From contig NZ_JALGRP010000005.1 in NCBI RefSeq assembly GCF_022815605.1, forward strand, positions 62,001 to 126,000: DNA of 64,000 nt, read 5' to 3'. Shown here one piece after another: positions 50,629 to 59,387 of the stretch. The notes under the pieces are model-generated. The model made no database searches and had not been told where the DNA came from. It saw nothing but the letters and a program-made list of their open reading frames with translations. Source of the stretch: Microbacterium sp. VKM Ac-2923. GTDB lineage: Bacteria; Actinomycetota; Actinomycetes; Actinomycetales; Microbacteriaceae. The position numbers and the translations under genes are program-made. Position 1 is the stretch's first letter. Each line of letters starts with the position of its first letter.

Positions 50629-51273
50629 ATGCCGTTCACCCAGGCGCCGCGCCGGCGCACCCTTCCCGCCGTTCTGGCCACCGCGTTCCTCGCCGCCGCC
50701 GCGCTGTTCGTCCCCGCCCTGCCCGCCGCGGCGCATGACGAGTTGATCTCGACGGATCCGTCGTCCGGAGCGGCCCTCGAGGCACTCCCGGCCGCGATCA
50801 CCCTGTCGTTCAGCGCGGACGTCCTGCCCGACGCGGGCGCGACCGTGATCGAGGTGACCGACGCCTCCGGTGCCTCGCTGACCGCCGGCGTCCCCGAGGT
50901 CTCGGGCACCGAGGTGACCCAGGCGCTCGCGGGGCCGGCATCCGGAGCCGTCGCCGTGCAATGGCGCGTGGTGTCCAGCGACGGTCACCCGATCGACGGG
51001 GAGTTCGCCTTCACGGTGCCGGAGTCGGCACCGACCCCGACCCCGTCGCTCACGCCGTCCGCGTCGCCCACCGAGACGCAGGCCGCGGCCTCCTCCTCCC
51101 CCGCGGCGACCTCCGAGCCGGTCGCGGAACCGGTCGACACGTCCGCGCCCGCGTCGCCGTTGCCGTGGATCCTGCTCGCCGTGGCGCTGGTCATCGTGGC
51201 CGGTGTGCTGGTGTACGTCTTCGCCTCGCGGGGACCGCGAAAGCCCGCCGATGGCGGCACCGCCGGACGATAG
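50629..51273 (+). CDS. CopC domain membrane-anchored protein
   Basis: A 214-residue exported copper-resistance-type protein. A signal peptide ends at AAAHD (about residue 36), exposing His as the N-terminal copper ligand. The CopC beta-sandwich spans about 36-127 (STDPSSGAALEALP, WRVVSSDGHPIDGEF). A Thr/Ser/Pro linker and a C-terminal helix (about 178-200) tether it outside the cell. No CopD gene is adjacent. Confidence 0.87.
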   Translation: MPFTQAPRRRTLPAVLATAFLAAAALFVPALPAAAHDELISTDPSSGAALEALPAAITLSFSADVLPDAGATVIEVTDASGASLTAGVPEVSGTEVTQALAGPASGAVAVQWRVVSSDGHPIDGEFAFTVPESAPTPTPSLTPSASPTETQAAASSSPAATSEPVAEPVDTSAPASPLPWILLAVALVIVAGVLVYVFASRGPRKPADGGTAGR

Positions 51274-51276
51274 GCT
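51271..51276 (+). promoter_or_regulatory. lpdA -10 fused to the CopC stop codon
   Basis: TAGGCT, whose TAG is the stop codon of the CopC gene, stands six bases before ATG 51283. Confidence 0.55.
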
Positions 51277-51282
51277 GGGAGC

Positions 51283-52680
51283 ATGCCTCATTACGATCTG
51301 GTCATTCTTGGTGCGGGTCCCGGCGGGTACGTCGCCGCCGTCCGCGGCGCACAGCTCGGACTGTCGGTCGCGATCGTCGAAGAGAAGTACTGGGGCGGTG
51401 TGTGCCTCAACGTGGGCTGCATCCCCTCCAAGGCGCTTCTGCGCAACGCCGACCTCGCGCACACGTTCCACGCGAAGGCCGACCTCTTCGGCATCTCGGG
51501 CGACGTGCACTTCGACTTCGGCAAGGCGTTCGACCGCTCACGCAGCGTCGCCGCCGGCCACGTCAAGGGCATCCACTACCTGATGAAGAAGAACAAGGTC
51601 ACCGAGTACGAGGGCCGTGGCTTCTTCGCCGATGACCACACGATCGACGTCACCAAGACCGACGGCTCGAAGGAGCAGGTGACCTTCGACAACGTCATCA
51701 TCGCCACCGGCTCGACCGTGCGCCTCCTCCCCGGGGTCACGCTGAGCGAGAACGTCGTCACCTACGAGGAGCAGATCCTCACCCGCGAGCTGCCCGAGTC
51801 GATCGTCATCGTCGGCGCCGGCGCGATCGGCATGGAATTCGCCTACGTCATGACGAACTACGGCGTGAAGGTCACGATCATCGAGTTCCTCGATCGCGCT
51901 CTCCCCAACGAGGACGCCGAGGTCTCGAAGGAGATCCAGAAGCAGTACAAGGGCTACGGCGTCGACATCCTCACCTCGACCAAGGTGGACTCGGTCACCG
52001 ACCACGGCGACAAGGTCACGGTCGCCTACACGGCGAAGGACGGCGCGCAGGGCTCGATCGACTCCGACCGCGTGCTCATGTCGATCGGTTTCGCCCCCAA
52101 GGTCGACGGCTTCGGCCTCGAGAACACCGGCGTCAAGCTCACCGAGCGCGGCGCGATCGACATCGACGACCACATGCGCACGAACGTCCCGCACATCTAC
52201 TCGATCGGCGACGTCACCGCCAAGCTGCAGCTGGCCCACGTCGCCGAGGCACAGGGCGTCGTGGCGGCCGAGACCATCGGCAAGGCCGAGACGCAGACGC
52301 TGGGCGACTACCGCAACATGCCGCGCGCCACGTTCTGCAACCCGCAGGTCGCCTCGTTCGGCCTCACCGAGCAGCAGGCCCGCGACGCCGGCCACGACAT
52401 CAAGGTGTCGAAGTTCCCCTTCTCCGCCAACGGCAAGGCGAACGGCCTCGGCGAGCCGGTCGGCTTCGTCAAGCTCGTCGCCGACGCTGAGACCCTCGAG
52501 CTCATCGGCGGTCACCTCATCGGCCCCGACGTGTCGGAGCTCCTGCCCGAGCTGACCCTCGCGCAGAAGTGGGACCTCACCGCGCTCGAGGCCGCACGCA
52601 ACGTGCACACCCACCCGACGCTGTCGGAGGGCCTGCAGGAGGCCTTCCACGGCCTCACGGGCCACATGATCAACCTCTGA
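51283..52680 (+). CDS. lpdA: Dihydrolipoyl dehydrogenase
   Basis: FAD-dependent E3 of the 2-oxoacid dehydrogenase complexes. The 465 residues contain the FAD loop [11 protein letters not shown] (about 7-17), the redox disulfide in [13 protein letters not shown] (Cys41 and Cys46 region), the NAD loop GAGAIGMEF near 183, [12 protein letters not shown], and the C-terminal HTHPTLSE with the catalytic His-Glu. It is not in an operon with E1/E2 genes. A near-perfect terminator follows. Confidence 0.96.
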   Translation: MPHYDLVILGAGPGGYVAAVRGAQLGLSVAIVEEKYWGGVCLNVGCIPSKALLRNADLAHTFHAKADLFGISGDVHFDFGKAFDRSRSVAAGHVKGIHYLMKKNKVTEYEGRGFFADDHTIDVTKTDGSKEQVTFDNVIIATGSTVRLLPGVTLSENVVTYEEQILTRELPESIVIVGAGAIGMEFAYVMTNYGVKVTIIEFLDRALPNEDAEVSKEIQKQYKGYGVDILTSTKVDSVTDHGDKVTVAYTAKDGAQGSIDSDRVLMSIGFAPKVDGFGLENTGVKLTERGAIDIDDHMRTNVPHIYSIGDVTAKLQLAHVAEAQGVVAAETIGKAETQTLGDYRNMPRATFCNPQVASFGLTEQQARDAGHDIKVSKFPFSANGKANGLGEPVGFVKLVADAETLELIGGHLIGPDVSELLPELTLAQKWDLTALEAARNVHTHPTLSEGLQEAFHGLTGHMINL

Positions 52681-52687
52681 TCGAGGG

Positions 52688-52730
52688 AACGACGAAGCCC
52701 GCCCGGTTGCTCCGGGCGGGCTTCGTCGTT
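52688..52730 (+). terminator. Terminator of lpdA
   Basis: A 19 bp perfect stem (AACGACGAAGCCCGCCCGG and its complement) with a TTGCT loop starts seven bases after the stop. It ends in GTT. Confidence 0.92.
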
Positions 52731-52737
52731 GTACTCC

Positions 52738-52889
52738 CGCGACCGCGTGCCCTCAGCGCCCGAGAGCACGGCGCGCTGGTGTCGGTCCGGATCCCCGCGA
52801 CCGCGTGCCCTCAGTGCCCGAGGGCACGGCGCGCTGGCGTCGATCCGGATCCGCGCGATCGCGTGCCCTCAGTGCCCGAGGGCACGGGC
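52738..52889. repeat. 58 bp tandem repeat reaching into the CYTH gene 3' end
   Basis: Copies start at 52738, 52796 and 52854 at an exact 58 bp period (CGCGACCGCGTGCCCTCAG start). The third, partial copy contains the stop codon and last codons of the CYTH gene, so the array looks like serial duplication of that gene's end. Confidence 0.85.
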
Positions 52890-53513
52890 GAGCTTGGAAC
52901 CGGATGCCGCGACGCGGCCGCCCGCCGCGATCACCGCCGCGTCCACGGCGGCGAAGAACGCGGCGCGTCCAGCGTCGTCGGCGGGGGCTGCGGGGCCGAG
53001 CTCCACCTCCCACTCGCGCCACGCGGACTCCACGCCGCGGCGCTCGTCGCGAGCGCGAACACGATCGTCGACGAACTCGGCGATCTCGCCGCCCTGGGTG
53101 TCGAGTAAGGCATACGCCGTCCGGTTGTTGCGCACCCGCGCCAACGGCGTGAAGGGCGGGGCGGCGACGGAGGCCACGGCATCCTGGACCGCCGGCGGGG
53201 CCACGGGATCGGCGTCGTGATCGAGGACGTCGCCAAGCGGCCACTGACGCTCGGTGCGCCCGCCACCCTGCGCCGGGCTCTTCACGTGCCAGCCCTCGTC
53301 GGGGCCGCCGCGCCGGCGCCGCACCGCGATCCCGGCTCGGGCGAGCTCGGTGGTCTCGGTGTCGATGTAGCGGGCGTCGAGATCGCGGGGCTCGGGGTCA
53401 CCGATGCGTGCGACACCCGGCAACGCCGACCAGTCGGGTAGGGGGGTGTCGTCGTCGACGTCGTACTTCGCCTCGACCTCGACGCTCGAGGCGCCGTGGG
53501 CGGCTGCGCTCAA
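52869..53513 (-). CDS. CYTH domain protein (triphosphate tunnel fold)
   Basis: A 214-residue protein whose domain acts on triphosphates or polyphosphate. The family EVEAKYDV (ExExK type) opens the domain near residue 11. Charged strand motifs RYIDTETTELARAGIAVRRR, GWHVKSPA and REWEVELG line the tunnel. The start is TTG 53513, overlapping the previous stop as TTGA, so it is translationally coupled. Substrate unknown. Confidence 0.85.
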   Translation of the reverse strand: MSAAAHGASSVEVEAKYDVDDDTPLPDWSALPGVARIGDPEPRDLDARYIDTETTELARAGIAVRRRRGGPDEGWHVKSPAQGGGRTERQWPLGDVLDHDADPVAPPAVQDAVASVAAPPFTPLARVRNNRTAYALLDTQGGEIAEFVDDRVRARDERRGVESAWREWEVELGPAAPADDAGRAAFFAAVDAAVIAAGGRVAASGSKLARALGH

Positions 53514-53737
53514 TCGTCGCGTCCGTCGGCGTCGGGGTTGATGTCCTCGGTCTCCTCTGCGTACGCGAAGACGGCCTGGGTCGGGCCGTCGGATTCGCCG
53601 GTGCCGGTCGGTTCGCCCTGGCGACGGTAGACCAGCTGCCCCTCGCTGTAGGGCATGATCAGCGTGTCGTCGGTCTCGTTGTCGAGCGGGAGAACCTGCC
53701 CGTCGAGCGGGCCTCCGGTCAATCGTGCAATAGCCAT
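53510..53737 (-). CDS. Conserved small hypothetical protein
   Basis: A 75-residue soluble protein of unknown role. It begins MAIARLTGGPLDGQVLPLDN and has an acidic C-terminus. ATG 53737 is chosen because a TACGCT -10 (complement of 53744-53749) lies exactly six bases upstream; the longer frame runs into that promoter. The PLDG-type N-terminus occurs in many actinobacterial small proteins. Coupled to the CYTH gene. Confidence 0.72.
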   Translation of the reverse strand: MAIARLTGGPLDGQVLPLDNETDDTLIMPYSEGQLVYRRQGEPTGTGESDGPTQAVFAYAEETEDINPDADGRDD

Positions 53738-53743
53738 TCCGAA

Positions 53744-53749
53744 AGCGTA
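53744..53749 (-). promoter_or_regulatory. Leaderless -10 of the small hypothetical gene
   Basis: TACGCT on the minus strand with a six-base gap to ATG 53737. Confidence 0.5.
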
Positions 53750-53792
53750 GACCGCGGCTCCGACACCGCCCGGCACCTTGACACAGCTCGCC

Positions 53793-53798
53793 TAGAAT
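53793..53798 (+). promoter_or_regulatory. Leaderless -10 of the glutamine amidotransferase gene
   Basis: TAGAAT with a seven-base gap to GTG 53806. Confidence 0.55.
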
Positions 53799-53805
53799 CG
53801 CTCGG

Positions 53806-54561
53806 GTGACATGGACGGACCTGCCCGGCGATCGCCCGTTCGTCCTGCTCGCCACCCGGGCCGAGGACCGCCCGGCCGACGAGGAGTACGAGCTGTTCCT
53901 CCGCTACTCGGGACTGCCGCCCGAGCGTCTGCGACGGGTGCGCGTGGAACGCGAGGCGATGCCGTCGATCGACCTCGATGAGGTCGCCGGCATCCTGGTC
54001 GGCGGAAGTCCCTTCAACGCCTCCGATCCGGTCGCGAAGAAGTCGTCCGTGCAGCTGCGGGTCGAGGCGGAGATGGCCGCTCTCGTCGACGAGGTCGTCG
54101 CGCGCGACGTGCCGTTCCTCGGCGCCTGCTACGGCGTCGGAACCCTCGGCACGCACCTGGATGCCACGATCGACGGCACGTTCGCCGAACCGATCAGCGT
54201 GGTCGAGGTGACCCTCACCCCCGAGGGGCGCGTCGACCCGCTGGCCGCCGAACTCCCCGACACGTTCTCGGCCTTCGTGGGACACAAGGAGGCGATCTCT
54301 GCGCTTCCGGCGCGTGCCGTGCTGCTGGCCTCCTCCCCGACGTGCCCGGTGCAGATGTTCCGCGTGGGCCGAAACGTCTATGCGACGCAGTTCCACCCCG
54401 AACTCGACCTGGACGGCATCGTGACGCGCATCCACGCCTACGCCGGATACGGCTACTTCGCCCCCGCGGAATTGGAGACGACCCTGGCGGCGGTCGGTCG
54501 CGCTCCGGTGACGGCGCCGTCACGCGTGCTGCGGACGTTCGTGGAACGCTACGCGCACTGA
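53806..54561 (+). CDS. Class I glutamine amidotransferase-like protein
   Basis: A 251-residue single GATase domain. The nucleophile Cys108 is in FLGACYGVG, with His197 and Glu199 in QFHPEL completing the triad. No synthetase domain is fused, so it acts with an unknown partner or as a stand-alone hydrolase, as in the YfeJ/GuaA-N-like group. It is convergent with the epimerase gene after 42 bases. Confidence 0.87.
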   Translation: MTWTDLPGDRPFVLLATRAEDRPADEEYELFLRYSGLPPERLRRVRVEREAMPSIDLDEVAGILVGGSPFNASDPVAKKSSVQLRVEAEMAALVDEVVARDVPFLGACYGVGTLGTHLDATIDGTFAEPISVVEVTLTPEGRVDPLAAELPDTFSAFVGHKEAISALPARAVLLASSPTCPVQMFRVGRNVYATQFHPELDLDGIVTRIHAYAGYGYFAPAELETTLAAVGRAPVTAPSRVLRTFVERYAH

Positions 54562-54603
54562 TCCCGGGGGCCGACCCGGAGTCCGCGCTACGCCGCCCGG
54601 CGG

Positions 54604-55365
54604 TCAGAACCGGTGACGCGCGGGTACCCGCACGACCGTGATCGGACTGGTCGCTGCGGGGTGCGCGCGCCGTAGAGCGGGTTCGAGTCCCAGGTCCACT
54701 AGATGCACCCGACCCGCGAGGTCGGGGCCGCGACCCCGGACGAGTCCGACCTTCACCGCACCGAACGTGACCGTGATGTCGGCGGGGAGGACTCCGGCAT
54801 CCGCGGTCCCCTCATCGGGATCGAGGCCGCTGGGCAGATCGACGGCGACGACACGCGGGCGCTCGGCGAGGGCGAGCAGCGACTCGACGAGCGCTCGAGC
54901 CGATCCGCGAAGACGCCGGTCGCCGAGGCGTCCGATGCCCAGGATGCCGTCGAGCACGAGACCGTACTCGGTGAGCTGCGCGCGCGCGTCGGACACGGAC
55001 ACGACGCGTGCCCCCGCGGCGGTGGCGGAGTCCAGCGCGCCGCGGTGCACCCGGTCGCGCACGAGCACCGCGTCGACCTGCTCGCCGCGGCGTGCGAGGT
55101 CGGCCGCCGCGTAGAGGGCGTCACCGCCGTTGTCACCGGCACCGGTGAGCACGAGAACCCTGGCGGGTGTCGATTCGAGCTCGGCGGCGACGATCTCGGC
55201 GAGCGCCTGGGCCGCCCACTGCATGAGGGGTTGTCCCGCGGCGAGGAGCGGGGCCTCGGCCGCGCGGACGGCGTCGGCCGTGTAGGCCGGGGTGCGCTGG
55301 GGCACCGTCGGCGAACCATGCGTGCTCTCGGCGCCCGTCTCCCGAGCGCCGGGTGTCTCAGACAT
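54604..55365 (-). CDS. nnrE: NAD(P)H-hydrate epimerase
   Basis: Repairs damaged NAD(P)H hydrates by interconverting epimers. The 253 residues hold only the YjeF N-terminal domain: VLTGAGDNGGDALYAA (about 76-91), DGILGIGRLG and DLPSGLDPDEG. The C-terminal dehydratase (NnrD) half fused in many bacteria is absent. ATG 55365 has no good Shine-Dalgarno site. It lies 53 bases after the membrane protein gene on the same strand. Confidence 0.87.
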   Translation of the reverse strand: MSETPGARETGAESTHGSPTVPQRTPAYTADAVRAAEAPLLAAGQPLMQWAAQALAEIVAAELESTPARVLVLTGAGDNGGDALYAAADLARRGEQVDAVLVRDRVHRGALDSATAAGARVVSVSDARAQLTEYGLVLDGILGIGRLGDRRLRGSARALVESLLALAERPRVVAVDLPSGLDPDEGTADAGVLPADITVTFGAVKVGLVRGRGPDLAGRVHLVDLGLEPALRRAHPAATSPITVVRVPARHRF

Positions 55366-55418
55366 CGCGCGGCGTCCCGACGTCGTCCGCGGCATCCGGC
55401 CGGCGATCGCCCGGCGTC

Positions 55419-56492
55419 TCACGCACCACGCTTCGCCCCCGCGTCGCGCTCGGCATCCGTTTCGCGGGCTGCCGCGGCGGGGTCGCTAGCGGCGAGGGTC
55501 TCACGCTCCTTGGCCTCGGCTTCGCGGGCGGCGTCGAGCTCGCTGAGCGCGGCGCTCATGGCTTTCTCCGCGCGGCGGACGCGGAATTGGATCATGGTCG
55601 CTGCGCCGTACTTCGCGCGGACGCGGTCGTGATCCTCCTCGGTGGCGACGGTGATGTAGGCACCGGCGATGAGGATGACCTGGCTCGACAGGTTCAACCA
55701 CAGCAGGAGGGCGATGAGCGAGGCGAAGGTGGCCAGCAGCGGGTTGCTGCTCGCTCCCCCGACGAACAGTCCCGACAACTGCTGGAGCGCGACGAGGCCG
55801 ATACCACCCAGGAGGGCGCCGCGGATGAGGGTGCGGCGGCGGGCGCGCACTCCCGACAGCACCGCGAATGCGGCGGCGATCGCGGCGGAGTCGAGGGCGA
55901 GCACGACGAGCGTGGACAGCAGCCAGGTGATCACGGCGGTGACCCAGGAGTCGGCGGAGACGCCGAGCAGTCCGCGGACGAAGGTGAGTCCCGCCGTGGC
56001 GAGGAAGGTGACCGCGGCGCCGGCGACGAGGGCGACACCGATGCCGATCGCGAGGGCGAGGTTTCGCAGCAGGACCCAGACGATGAGCGTGTCGTCAGTG
56101 GTGACCCCGGCGATCTGTCGCAACGCCGTGCGCAGCGAGCCGATCGCCCCGATGGCGGCGCCGATCAGACCCACCGATCCGAGGATGCCGGCGATGGTGA
56201 GACCGCGGGGCGCCTCGATGTCCTCCACCTGGATCAGACCGTCGGGTCCGACCAGACCCGGAATCACGCTGTTCACCGAACGGACGAGGGCGTTCATCCC
56301 CTCGGGGTTGCCCGCCAGCCAGAGCGCGGCGAACGAGAAGCCGATCAGAACGGCGGCGAAGAGACTGAAGAGCGTGCGGTACGTGACGCTGTCGGCCAGT
56401 GCCGGACCGCGCGCCCCGGAATAGACGAGGAAGGCACGGACGAGGCGGAGCGACAGTGCCCACGCGGTCACGCGACGGAGGAGGTCGAGCAT
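55419..56492 (-). CDS. YihY/UPF0761 family membrane protein
   Basis: A 357-residue integral membrane protein with six helices, of the family once called ribonuclease BN; no activity is established. The family block ALADSVTYRTLFSLFAAVLI is near residue 32, and GALLGGIGLVALQQ and LLLWLNLSSQVILIAGAY later. The last ~70 residues form an Ala/Glu-rich charged coiled coil. Confidence 0.88.
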   Translation of the reverse strand: MLDLLRRVTAWALSLRLVRAFLVYSGARGPALADSVTYRTLFSLFAAVLIGFSFAALWLAGNPEGMNALVRSVNSVIPGLVGPDGLIQVEDIEAPRGLTIAGILGSVGLIGAAIGAIGSLRTALRQIAGVTTDDTLIVWVLLRNLALAIGIGVALVAGAAVTFLATAGLTFVRGLLGVSADSWVTAVITWLLSTLVVLALDSAAIAAAFAVLSGVRARRRTLIRGALLGGIGLVALQQLSGLFVGGASSNPLLATFASLIALLLWLNLSSQVILIAGAYITVATEEDHDRVRAKYGAATMIQFRVRRAEKAMSAALSELDAAREAEAKERETLAASDPAAAARETDAERDAGAKRGA

Positions 56493-56627
56493 GCGGCCAG
56501 CGTATCGACGGAGCGGGATCGCTCCCGCAGGGTTGACCGCGGCGCGCGGGGAAGACAGCCGATCCCGGATGCCGCCGCCATCGAAGCAGGTCGACGACTC
56601 CCGCCGCGTCAGGGCCGCGGGCGCCGG

Positions 56628-57089
56628 TCACCACGGCCCCGCGACCAGTCGACCCCACGTCCCGAGCAGCAGGAACGGACCGAACGCGAGCGGGGCACCG
56701 CGCGCTCCCGCGAGCACGACGCCCGCCGCGGCGGCCCCGCCCGCGAAGAAACCGAGGGTGATTCCGGATGCCACGGCCTCGGGGCCGACCCATCCGAGCA
56801 CGGCGCCGCACAGCCCCGCGAGTTTGACGTCGCCCCCGCCGAACGCGGCGGGGCGGGCGAGGTGCACGACGAGGCAGATGACGAACGCCGCCGCCGCTCC
56901 CCCACCGACTGCCACCACACGACCCGGTTGGCCGGTCACGGCCGCCGCTGCGCCCAGCAGGCCGAGCACGACGCCGGCACCCGGCAGCAGGATCGCGTCC
57001 GGAAGGCGGTGGGTGCGCACATCGATCACCGCCAGCGCGACGGCGAGCACCGCGAACGCCGCCAGCGCGGGGGCGAGGGCCCACGGCAT
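56628..57089 (-). CDS. A24 family prepilin peptidase-like protein (short form)
   Basis: A 153-residue membrane protein that matches only the protease half of type IV prepilin peptidase. The two catalytic Asp motifs are DVRTHRLPD (about 23-31) and GGGDVKLAG (about 84-92). The N-terminal methyltransferase domain is missing, as in archaeal and Flp/Tad-type (TadV/CpaA) enzymes. No Tad pilus genes are in the window, so the substrate is unknown. Confidence 0.85.
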   Translation of the reverse strand: MPWALAPALAAFAVLAVALAVIDVRTHRLPDAILLPGAGVVLGLLGAAAAVTGQPGRVVAVGGGAAAAFVICLVVHLARPAAFGGGDVKLAGLCGAVLGWVGPEAVASGITLGFFAGGAAAAGVVLAGARGAPLAFGPFLLLGTWGRLVAGPW

Positions 57090-57098
57090 CCGTGAACC

Positions 57099-57395
57099 TC
57101 AGGCGTCGAGCACGACGAGGTCGACCTCGACGCCGGCGCCGGGGTCGATCCCCTCGGCATCGCGCACCGCGCGCTTGAGGGGCAGAACGTAGACGCCACC
57201 GGCCTGCGGAAAGATCGAGGTGCGCCAGGTGGACCCGCCGATCGTCGCCTCCACCCGAACCCCACCGAAGCCGCGTCGGTACGTCTGCATCTCGCGGACG
57301 TCGTCGCTGAGCGCGGGCGGAAGAGCGACGAAGTACCAGTCGCTGTCGGTGCGGGCATCCCACCGGAACACGTCGCCCTCGAATCGCACGATCAC
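57099..57395 (-). CDS. DUF1905 domain protein
   Basis: A 98-residue beta-barrel-type domain of unknown function (VRFEGDVFRWDARTDSDWYF, then VALPP). The lysine-rich YdeI/OmpD-associated half found in many relatives is absent. GTG 57395 has AAAGGGG upstream, and the TAGGGT -10 begins in the preceding stop codon. Confidence 0.82.
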   Translation of the reverse strand: MIVRFEGDVFRWDARTDSDWYFVALPPALSDDVREMQTYRRGFGGVRVEATIGGSTWRTSIFPQAGGVYVLPLKRAVRDAEGIDPGAGVEVDLVVLDA

Positions 57396-57417
57396 ACCGG
57401 CCCCTTTCGTCGCGGTC

Positions 57418-57423
57418 ACCCTA
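57418..57423 (-). promoter_or_regulatory. DUF1905 gene -10 fused to the DUF2809 stop codon
   Basis: TAGGGT on the minus strand; its TAG (57421-57423) is the stop codon of the DUF2809 gene. The predicted leader is about 16-20 bases with a Shine-Dalgarno site. Confidence 0.45.
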
Positions 57424-57843
57424 CTCGCGACGCCGGACCTCGGCGGAGGACCGCTCACCGGGGAGGAGGCGTGCGCCCACCACCGCGTCGACCGACGAGA
57501 CGACGAGCACCGCTGCCGCGTAGACGGCGAGGTCGCGGGCGTCGAAGCCGGTTCCGAGCACGAGGGCGACGGGCGGCATCCGCTCGGCGAGGGTCGCCGG
57601 CACCCCTGTCAGCTGCAGCAGCTCGACGGCCCCGCACCACCCGGCTGCGGCGAGCGCGATCGCCCCCCGTCGCGCCCGGGGAAGGAGCAGGACGAGGCCC
57701 GTATAGACGGCGACGGCGTAGAGGGCGTCGCCGGCGATGTCGGTGGCCGGGGACGACGGCAGGCCCCGCGAGACGATGAGGCCCGCCACCACGACCACGA
57801 CGAGCGCCCCCAGGGCGGCGGGACGCCGACGCGCCGGGGTCAC
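57421..57843 (-). CDS. DUF2809 small membrane protein
   Basis: A 140-residue protein with four membrane helices. The segment GDALYAVAVYTGLVLLLP and the later VELLQLTGVPATL and LVLGTGFDARDLAVYAA match DUF2809. No activity is known. GTG 57843 overlaps the mug stop as GTGA. Confidence 0.82.
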   Translation of the reverse strand: MTPARRRPAALGALVVVVVAGLIVSRGLPSSPATDIAGDALYAVAVYTGLVLLLPRARRGAIALAAAGWCGAVELLQLTGVPATLAERMPPVALVLGTGFDARDLAVYAAAVLVVSSVDAVVGARLLPGERSSAEVRRRE

Positions 57844-58406
57844 GACAGCACCCCGGCCGCGCGGGCGGGTTCGGCGTAGGCCCGGGCCAGGGAGGCGACC
57901 GTGTCGTGCGCGTTCAGCCCGCTCGGGTTGGGCAGCACCCACGTGGGCACGCCGGCGATCGACTCGTCCTGTCGGCCGGCGACGGCGCGGGGGCGGTGGA
58001 ACCCCTGTCGGTAGGCCGTCAGGCCCACGACGGCCACCACCCTCGGACGCCACATCGCAACGCGGTCCGTGAGCGCATCGGCCCCGGAGCGCAATTCGTC
58101 GCGGGACAGTTCGTCGGCGCGCGCGGTCGCACGGGCGACGAGGTTGCTGACCCCGACGCCGGCGTCGAAGATCATGCGACGGTCGTCGTCGCCCAGCTCC
58201 TCGGCGTAGCGCGGCAATCGGGGAAGCACGCCCGCCTCCACGAGCGCGGGCCAGAACCTGTTTCCGGGACGGGCGAACGGGGTGCCCGTCGCCGCGGTCC
58301 ACAGCCCCGGGTTGATACCCACGAAGAGCAACCGCACCCCCGGTTCGACGAGGTCGGGGATCGTGGCATCCCGGAACGACTCCAACTCGGCGCGCGTGAA
58401 ACCCAT
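57840..58406 (-). CDS. mug: G/U mismatch-specific DNA glycosylase
   Basis: Removes uracil or modified bases opposite guanine. The 188 residues carry the active-site GINPG (30-34, catalytic Asn) with LWTAATGTPFARPGNRFWPA, and the intercalating NPSGLNAH loop near 163. The ATG at 58406 is the family start. Coupled to the DUF2809 gene downstream and divergent from the hydrolase gene. Confidence 0.9.
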   Translation of the reverse strand: MGFTRAELESFRDATIPDLVEPGVRLLFVGINPGLWTAATGTPFARPGNRFWPALVEAGVLPRLPRYAEELGDDDRRMIFDAGVGVSNLVARATARADELSRDELRSGADALTDRVAMWRPRVVAVVGLTAYRQGFHRPRAVAGRQDESIAGVPTWVLPNPSGLNAHDTVASLARAYAEPARAAGVLS

Positions 58407-58463
58407 GAGACCACTATGACCACTACCCCGGACGTCGCCTGAGCGTCTGCCAGGATCGGAGGA

Positions 58464-59261
58464 ATGGATGCCGTGCCCGCCCTGACCGAGATGCCCGCGC
58501 CGCAGTACGTCATCGTCGGCGACAACGTGCGCCTGGCGACGTACACCTGGGGTGACCATGAGGCGGATCCCGTGCTGTGCGTCCACGGTTTCGGCTCGAG
58601 CACGCGCGACAACTGGGTCAACACCGGGTGGGTGCGCGACCTGCTGCGCGGGGGGTTCCGCGTGGTCGCGGTCGACCAGCGCGGCCACGGCGCGAGCGAC
58701 AAGCCGTTCGACGCCCTGGCGTACACGATGCCCACGCTGGTGTCGGATCTCGTCGCCGTGCTCGACACGTATCTGCTCGATTCGGTGCGTTACCTGGGGT
58801 ATTCGCTCGGCGGCCGCGTCGGGTGGCAACTCGCGGTCGACGCACCCGAGCATGTCGAGCGGGCGGTCCTCGGCGGCATCCCCGACGGTCGCCCCCTGGC
58901 GCGGTTGAAGGTCGAACAGGCGAGGGCGTTCCTCGACCACGGCACCCCGGTCGAGGATGCGACGACCCTGCGATACGTCTCGCTCGCCGAACGGGTGCCG
59001 GGCAACGACCTGCGGGCCCTCGTCGCGATCGCCGAGGGGATGCGCCTGGGCGAGACCGATCCCGATCCGGCGTCGCCCCCGCAGCAGCCGGTCCTGATCG
59101 CCACGGGCACGCAGGACCCGATCCACGACCAGTCCGCGCGTCTGGCGTCCCTCCTGCCGCAGGGCGAGTTCGCCGACATCCCCGGACGTCATCACGTGAA
59201 CGCACCCGGGGCGCGCACGTTCCGTGAGGCGGGCCTGGAGTTCTTCGACCGCGGCCGCTGA
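58464..59261 (+). CDS. Alpha/beta hydrolase
   Basis: A 265-residue hydrolase. The oxyanion HGFGSS (about 41-46), nucleophile Ser114 in GYSLGG, acid Asp in ATGTQDPIHD and His in GRHHVN complete the triad. The GGAGG at 58458-58462 is only one base from ATG 58464 but ten from the in-frame GTG 58473, so the true start may be the GTG. Substrate unknown. Confidence 0.88.
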   Translation: MDAVPALTEMPAPQYVIVGDNVRLATYTWGDHEADPVLCVHGFGSSTRDNWVNTGWVRDLLRGGFRVVAVDQRGHGASDKPFDALAYTMPTLVSDLVAVLDTYLLDSVRYLGYSLGGRVGWQLAVDAPEHVERAVLGGIPDGRPLARLKVEQARAFLDHGTPVEDATTLRYVSLAERVPGNDLRALVAIAEGMRLGETDPDPASPPQQPVLIATGTQDPIHDQSARLASLLPQGEFADIPGRHHVNAPGARTFREAGLEFFDRGR

Positions 59262-59349
59262 CGCACGGAGGCACGCAGGGTCATCCCCTCGATCACGCAC
59301 CAGCGACGGTTTCCGCGCCGTTACGTCCCCGTGAAGCTCGAAATCATCA

Positions 59350-59379
59350 TTGATATGGGCGTGTCCACGCTGATACCGT
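59350..59379 (+). promoter_or_regulatory. Promoter of the AsnC/Lrp gene
   Basis: TTGATA (59350-59355) and TACCGT (59374-59379, preceded by TG-A) are separated by 18 bases, with an eight-base gap to ATG 59388. ATCA-N4-TGAT (59344-59355) over the -35 could be an autoregulatory site. Confidence 0.55.
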
Positions 59380-59387
59380 CGCCCATC

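Noticed and set aside
53778..53783. TTGACA as the -35 of the glutamine amidotransferase promoter
   Set aside because: Only nine bases separate it from the TAGAAT -10, far too short for one promoter; it is probably coincidental.
57459..58302. Longer form of the DUF2809 gene starting near 58302
   Set aside because: The upstream part is an out-of-frame reading of mug. The GTGA overlap at 57840-57843 gives a clean start.
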